Source: Hypomyces perniciosus (Eukaryota; Ascomycota; Sordariomycetes; Hypocreales; Hypocreaceae). Taken from it: 64,000 nucleotides of DNA. Positions within the stretch are counted from its first letter, which is position 1, and each line of letters begins with the position of its first letter. Below are positions 59,261 to 64,000 of this stretch, one piece after another. The notes under the pieces were generated by a model. The model ran no database searches and was not told the origin of the DNA. It saw only the letters and a program-made list of their open reading frames with translations. Made by a program: the position numbers and the translations under genes. The stretch is taken from assembly GCA_008477525.1 (NCBI GenBank), contig SPDT01000007.1, positions 4,588,001-4,652,000 of the forward strand. The letters are read 5' to 3'.

Positions 59261-60712
59261 ATGGCCATGGCTTCACTCCAGACGCAGTCGTCCACGGGTC
59301 TTCTGGGCAGCCACGGCAAGCTCACAAAGTCACGCAACCGCCTCGTCGTCAAGCCCATCCTCAAGAAGCTGCACGTCCACTCGCACTCGGAGCGCAACTC
59401 ACTTGACCTGGACCGCGGCTGGGACGACCAGCCCATCTCGACGACGCCCGAGATCGAGTACACTTCGCTCGATTATGGTGCCCGCGACGCTGACGGCTTG
59501 GGCGCCGACCGTCGACACCTGTTTGGCTCGTCCTATACAGCTGCGCCAGCTGCAACAGCAGGAAAAGGCGCAAAGGCCGCGCGAGACGTAAGCTTTACGC
59601 TTTCCGCCACAGACCTGGGAGGAGGAACAGCAGCTCGAACAAATACATACTCGTCTTCGCACGCGAGGTCAACCAGCGGTGCTTCCGTTGCTACTTCTAC
59701 CAGCGGAGGCCGCATCGGATCCTTCGTGCATCCCTTCCAGCAAACGCCGCGAACCTCAACGCCGCCGCTGCTCTCCTCCTACGCCAACTCCGTCGCCTCG
59801 CTCGACACCACCCTCGTGGGCCAGCAGCGCGAGTACTCGTCTACCATCGCCGAGGGCGACGGGGACGACGAGGACGACGAAGGGGACAAGCTCGACGAGT
59901 CCCTCTCTTTGCCCTATCACTCCGCCACGGCTGCCGCCAAAAAGCTTCACTCGCCGCACCTCAACTCTAACCCTAATCCTCGCCGGCCGTCCCTCACCAC
60001 CAGCCAGCGCACTAGCTCACTCTCTGATGGCACTTCTTTGCAAGTGACGGCCACTCGTTCCAACTCGGGCGCCGCTGTACCATGTGTCACCCAGAGCACC
60101 GTGAATCACAGTCGTTTGGATCTGCAACCCAGCTCTGTTTCTTCAACAAACGACTCTGCACTCTCTGGAGCTGCTGCCGTTGCTGCTACTACTACTGCCG
60201 CTGCCGCTACGCCTCTGACAATAACCGCCCAGAAGGTGTCATCCCCATCTCTCTGCTCCTCCTCACCAATATCTACATTTCGCCCCTCACTCGACATGAA
60301 CGGTTTCCGCATACGCTCCCGCAGCGAGATTGACACTGCAACCCGCCAGGAGCATGTCCGTGAGGCCCGTCGCAAGTTTGAGGCAAAGGAGAGGGAAAAG
60401 GAAGAGAAGTATGCTCGCGAGCAGGTCCGCAAACGAGAACGTGCAGACGCCAAGGAGGCGCAAAAGTACGAGCGTGCGCAGGCTCAGCTGCGTAAGAGCA
60501 GTTTGGGCAACCATAGCAGGCTGTCCAGTGAGAGGAACCTGTCTGGCTCCCAGGAAAAGGGAGTCTTTGACCAGAACACAAGTGCCAGTCCGGACGATGT
60601 GCATTTCGAAATGCCATCAAGAAGCAAGTCTGCCAAGCGCAAGACTAATGGCGTCTTCACGGCCTTCATGCTATGGTTCAGAACTCGGTTGCTCAAGCTG
60701 GGGCGGCGGTAG
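59261..60712 (+). CDS. Uncharacterised Ser-rich protein with C-terminal coiled coil
   Basis: 483 aa if started at the ATG at 59261 (AUG in ATCATGGCCATGG). A conserved-looking block near the N-terminus, VVKPILKKLHVHSHSERNSL (residues 29-48) then DLDRGWDDQ, is followed by a long Ser/Thr/Ala-rich disordered region with a short acidic patch (about 206-216). A highly charged helix at about 366-410 (EHVREARRKFEAKEREKEEK...) is likely a coiled coil, and the basic C-terminus reads FTAFMLWFRTRLLKLGRR, possibly amphipathic. I do not recognise the family. A small upstream exon (59061-59075: MACMS) spliced with GTAAGT to the AG at 59250-59251 would remain in frame and add eight residues, so the true start may lie there. 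The preceding pyrimidine-rich leader indicates an expressed gene. Confidence 0.8.
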   Translation: MAMASLQTQSSTGLLGSHGKLTKSRNRLVVKPILKKLHVHSHSERNSLDLDRGWDDQPISTTPEIEYTSLDYGARDADGLGADRRHLFGSSYTAAPAATAGKGAKAARDVSFTLSATDLGGGTAARTNTYSSSHARSTSGASVATSTSGGRIGSFVHPFQQTPRTSTPPLLSSYANSVASLDTTLVGQQREYSSTIAEGDGDDEDDEGDKLDESLSLPYHSATAAAKKLHSPHLNSNPNPRRPSLTTSQRTSSLSDGTSLQVTATRSNSGAAVPCVTQSTVNHSRLDLQPSSVSSTNDSALSGAAAVAATTTAAAATPLTITAQKVSSPSLCSSSPISTFRPSLDMNGFRIRSRSEIDTATRQEHVREARRKFEAKEREKEEKYAREQVRKRERADAKEAQKYERAQAQLRKSSLGNHSRLSSERNLSGSQEKGVFDQNTSASPDDVHFEMPSRSKSAKRKTNGVFTAFMLWFRTRLLKLGRR

Positions 60713-62032
60713 GACAGCTCAACTCGCTCGACGACCGAAAAGCCTGTCGCATCATGGCAGAGCGGCAGTTCTACAAGGGCTGCGTCCAAGTTCAGTATCC
60801 ACACCTATAACTCATCACACTTTGAACCCATGCCATCGTTTACGACGGGCTTTTGTCCATCGGTGCCATGACAGCAATGTTAGCAACATCCCAAAACCAC
60901 CCTCGACCTCTTCATCCATTTCTACCCCGACCCCTCTTTTCAATCATCAATTTAGCGATTACGCATAGCGAGATTGAGGTGCTGGCCTGCCCACATCTCC
61001 GAATTACGAATTTCACGGCCCTTTTATGCGACTGGGGAGCAACAGACCCCAGAACATGCATCATCTGGCAATGCCTTTTTTGACACGAACCAAAGCAAAC
61101 TGTGTTTTCTGCGAGGCGTTACGGATACAGATATCAAGCATAAGGCGAAATGTTTTTGAATGCTTTGATTTTATTTTTGGGTTTACTCTTTTTTTCTTTT
61201 CTACTTTTTGCATTCTTTTTTAGGGGCGTTTCTTGACCTTGCATACAAGAGCGGAAACAACAATCACGAGGGACTTGGAACATTGGAGAGACGGAAGAGG
61301 TTTCTTGGGAACAAACACCCCCAACAAAACACAGGACAAACAAAACCAGAGGACGAAACGGGATGCTTGCTCTTGGGGGCTCTTCGATATATGGGTCACG
61401 TAAAGCGTTTTGGAGATGGCGCGAATGGAGGGAAGCGGTGGCGGCAGTTGGATGAAGAGGGAGCGAGCGAGGACTTCTGTCGCGCTGGTTTTGTGTAGAT
61501 GAAGCGAGTTGTGAATACGAACAAGCGCCCTTGAACAATCAATTCTGTGTGCAGTGCAGTGCAGTACAGTGCTTTGTGAAGTGATGTCTGAGGCGTTGAG
61601 GTTGTATGTTGTCCTGTAGCCCACGAATTGAGGAGGTGGTGGGTGGTATCATACATCAGAGTAGCGTATGATTCGCTAGATGTCATGAATCGGAAGCTAC
61701 ATCAGGGGGATCACCAGGGGCACAGCGATGATCACGAGCCTTGATTGCTAGATGGTGGGTCGCACTGAGGAAACAGATCTGTGAGGAGATTTCGGTGAGA
61801 GCCGGTGAGATCGGTGAGTCCCAACTAGAGGCCACGAACGCATAAGGCTATACGAGTATGGAGAATTATTATAATATCGATTAGAACATATACATACAGT
61901 GTGTGTTTCCTCTGGAGGCAGTACATGAGAGACAAGTCGACGGTTGCTCATTGGTCATAGTAATGACTGACTTCACTCAGGATCTCTTTCAAAAAGTCAC
62001 ATTTCGACGTGTTCATGCGCTGCACCTGCTCA
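60713..62032. other. Convergent intergenic region
   Basis: 3' flanks of the coiled-coil gene (+) and of the crotonase-fold gene (-). It includes T-rich stretches near 61150-61220 suited to 3'-end formation, and GCAGT repeats near 61552-61570. No further gene is supported. Confidence 0.55.
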
Positions 62033-62950
62033 TCATAGCTTGGACTTGGACTTACTGACATCCACTGGCGTCCACCAAGGATATCCTATCGGGGCATCCC
62101 CATTTATCGTGCTCTTGAAATCGGCTTGCCTTTTTTCCATGAAGCTGCCAATACCTTCCTGGGCATCCGGCCCCATCATAAGCTGGTGAAACATCTTGCT
62201 CTCCAATAGATGGGCCTCCTCTGGCGAGGCCGGAGTCCGGTAGAGCTGGTCCTTCATTATTGCGGTGGAAACCATGCTGACGTTGCGGGCAACTTCCTCG
62301 GCAATCCGGAGAGCTGTGGGAACAACCTCCTCTGGAGCCACAACCTCGCTGAATAAGTTGTCCAGAAGCTTGTGAGAAGCGGGATACACGGCGCCGGTAG
62401 TCACCAAGTGGAGCGCCTTGCTTGTGCCGATAAGTCGCGGGAGGAAAAAGCTGCTACACGCCTCCAAGCAGAATCCTCTGCGGCCAAATACGAAGCCGAC
62501 TTTGGCGTCCCTGCTCGCGATGCGGATATTGGCAGGCAGGGTCATGGTCATGCCGATACCGACGGCGTTGCCGTTTATGGCAACGATGGTGGGCTTGGAG
62601 CAGCGGTAGATGGCAAGGCTGACTTTGCCGCCTTGGTCGCGGTGGTGCTCGAAGTTGGTGGCGAAGCTATTAGGCTGCGTGGCGTTGAAGTCCATGCCAA
62701 CGCAGAAGGTCTTGTTCTTCGGGTCCGAGGAGGTCAGGACGATGCACTTCACCCTCGGGTCTGTGGAGAGGAGGTCATAGGCCGCGACGAGGGAGTTGGC
62801 CATTTCCTCGGTGAAGCCATTGCGAGCTTCTGGTCGATGAAGCTTGATGAGGATAACGGGGGTAACCGAGCTTGAGGATGCTGGATGGTGGGAAAATTGG
62901 AGGGTGGGAAGGGTGAAGGCGTTGTAGCTGTCGGGCAGATTGGACGCCAT
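62033..62950 (-). CDS. Peroxisomal enoyl-CoA hydratase/isomerase family protein (PTS1 -SKL)
   Basis: Intronless 305-aa crotonase-fold protein. Residues about 35-230 carry the core: IKLHRPEARNGFTEEM, the oxyanion-hole region (TFCVGMDFNA), the second backbone-NH segment NGNAVGIGMTMTLPANIRIAS, and a VFGRRGFCLEACSSFFLPRL block. The protein ends in SKSKL, giving the canonical PTS1 tripeptide SKL, so import into the peroxisome matrix is expected. Such proteins act in fatty acid beta-oxidation as delta3-delta2-enoyl-CoA isomerases or as hydratases. The Glu in GFCLEACSS could be the catalytic acid, as in isomerase-type members. The substrate cannot be fixed from sequence. The length matches yeast Eci1/Dci1-like enzymes (about 270-300 aa). 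Confidence 0.93.
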   Translation of the reverse strand: MASNLPDSYNAFTLPTLQFSHHPASSSSVTPVILIKLHRPEARNGFTEEMANSLVAAYDLLSTDPRVKCIVLTSSDPKNKTFCVGMDFNATQPNSFATNFEHHRDQGGKVSLAIYRCSKPTIVAINGNAVGIGMTMTLPANIRIASRDAKVGFVFGRRGFCLEACSSFFLPRLIGTSKALHLVTTGAVYPASHKLLDNLFSEVVAPEEVVPTALRIAEEVARNVSMVSTAIMKDQLYRTPASPEEAHLLESKMFHQLMMGPDAQEGIGSFMEKRQADFKSTINGDAPIGYPWWTPVDVSKSKSKL

Positions 62951-63488
62951 TTTGATTCAGATTAAGATGAGTGAAAAGTCTTCAGGTGGATGAAACATGG
63001 CCTTGAACTTGTCTTGGGGATAGGGGATCGGGTTTAATATAACAAACCAAGTTAAAAGAAGCCTGTTTGATGTTCGTCCAACGCTCTGTGTAACCCGCCA
63101 ATCACACGCAGTCAATGTTCTCCTGAACTCGTATTGCTTGTTGACAGGACGGATGATCCGGAATCATTGTTTGAAGATATGCTGAGTTCCTCCGTACCCA
63201 TGCATTGAGACGTTTCCCTGTCTCTCATAATGCTACTACTATTAGTACTAATATTGCCATCTTGCTTACTCGTACTCCGTACGGAGGAGTAGGGGATACG
63301 ATTGCTACCCCAAGACAGTGTTAATATGACAGTAAAAGCTGCATTCCACACTGTTACTGACTAAGCCGCACCCGGCTAAGTCGACACCAAGCTGCCAGGG
63401 CGCCCCAAGCCAGCCATCAACACAGCTCCACAAGCCATTCGTCAATGACCAACGACGCAGCGATGCGACCGCTGCTCCCGTCTATACC
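62951..63488. other. Divergent promoter region, crotonase-fold gene / Clr5 gene
   Basis: A 538-bp interval between divergent starts, containing GTACTCCGTAC at 63272-63282 immediately followed by a partial inverted copy. The frame of the Clr5 gene stays open for about 35 codons upstream of its ATG, so a longer N-terminus from an upstream exon cannot be excluded. Confidence 0.45.
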
Positions 63489-64000
63489 ATGGTATATGAC
63501 TGGGATATCCACCAGGAAACATGCTATCAGCTATACATCGAAGAGGGCAGGTCCCTCGAGGACATTATGGAACACATGAGAACCGTCCACAAATTCGCAC
63601 CCAGGTGAGTCATCAATGAACAATGAGGCAATCAGTCCATTCGTACATTCGCAGGTGTTTGCTTCCCCGTGGCCCGTAACACAATGCACTCGTCTCCTGT
63701 CTCTGGTTCGCGGTGAAGGCATAAATAGAAAAATGTCTATACGACATCGACTTACACGATGAGACAGCAAACGGGCTTTCCAGACGCAGTTCCGTCGCTG
63801 GAATTTCCCATCCAAGCACAGACCTGCATATAAGAATGACCGGCTCGTGAGTCGCATCAAGGAGCTGTGGGAAAGAAATCTCGCCCAGCGGGAGATGCTG
63901 CGCGTGCTGAATGAGGAGGATGGCTTTGATATCAAGCCGAGGGAGCTGATCAGGGTGCGAACGAGGAACCGGTGGCTTTTGCGGCTCCCCAACGGCGACA
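63489..64000 (+). CDS. Clr5-domain protein, 5' part (cut by window end)
   Basis: Exon 1 is 63489-63604 and exon 2 starts at 63768 and runs past 64000. The 163-nt intron (GTGAGT...ACAG) is the longest in the window. The spliced N-terminus reads MVYDWDIHQETCYQLYIEEG...DIMEHMRTVHKFAP then SKRAFQTQFRRWNFPSKHRP. This is the Clr5 domain: a W/Y-rich helical DNA-binding-like unit at about residues 2-56. A second conserved stretch follows, LVSRIKELWERNLAQREML and VRTRNRWLLRLPNGD. Clr5 is named after a fission-yeast silencing factor; large families exist in filamentous fungi, mostly uncharacterised. About 116 residues are visible, and the C-terminal domains that would define the subtype are outside the window. 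Confidence 0.88.

Noticed and set aside
1..64000. Biosynthetic gene cluster, CRISPR array or transposon with recognisable transposase or reverse transcriptase
   Set aside because: No PKS, NRPS, terpene or transposon motif was found in any supported frame. CRISPR is not expected in a fungal nuclear genome and no regularly spaced repeats were seen.

Overview
The window is nuclear DNA from a filamentous ascomycete (Pezizomycotina), most likely a sordariomycete and probably hypocrealean. The evidence is short introns of 58-163 nt with GTAAGT/GTGAGT-type donors and CTAAC-like branch sites, pyrimidine-rich 5' leaders, and gene families typical of the group: a ZtGT2/FgGT2-type polysaccharide synthase, a Clr5-domain protein and a Kin4/KfsA kinase. 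The species assignment is inference. I found no rRNA, convincing tRNA, CRISPR array or intact transposon.

Layout. 1-9,793 is gene-poor; its only candidate is a possible 28-codon microprotein at 7,454. 9,794-29,991 is a compact gene block: SAM37/metaxin (+), the GPI-transamidase subunit GAB1/PIG-U (-), pescadillo NOP7 (+), the Pol I factor RRN9 (+), the PP4 regulatory subunit PSY4/PPP4R2 (-), a SPRY protein with Pro-rich repeats (-), a CAX-type cation/H+ antiporter with a giant cytosolic loop (-), and the Kin4-type kinase (-). After a 3.6 kb gap come GWT1 (-) and a divergent lineage-specific gene (+). A 7.2 kb gap precedes a GT2 polysaccharide synthase (-, 44.3-46.1 kb). A 13.1 kb gap then leads to an uncharacterised coiled-coil gene (+, 59.3 kb), a peroxisomal crotonase-fold enzyme (-, 62 kb) and the 5' part of a Clr5-domain gene (+) cut by the window end.

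Functional themes. GWT1 (inositol acylation of GPI precursors) and GAB1 (attachment of GPI to protein) act early and late in one ER pathway. NOP7 (60S assembly) and RRN9 (rDNA transcription initiation) are tandem ribosome-biogenesis genes, and a perfect PAC-like GCGATGAG lies upstream of NOP7. The other genes are housekeeping, signalling or cell-surface functions. Nothing resembles a biosynthetic cluster.

The most unusual feature is the non-coding part. The deserts at 1-9.8, 30-33.6, 37.1-44.3 and 46.1-59.3 kb carry microsatellites and many copies of the element GTACGGAGTAC/GTACTCCGTAC. Some copies are stacked into hairpin-forming arrays, densest at 49.0-49.6 kb. I saw no perfect copy in a predicted exon. 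This dispersed palindrome family is the best candidate here for something undescribed.
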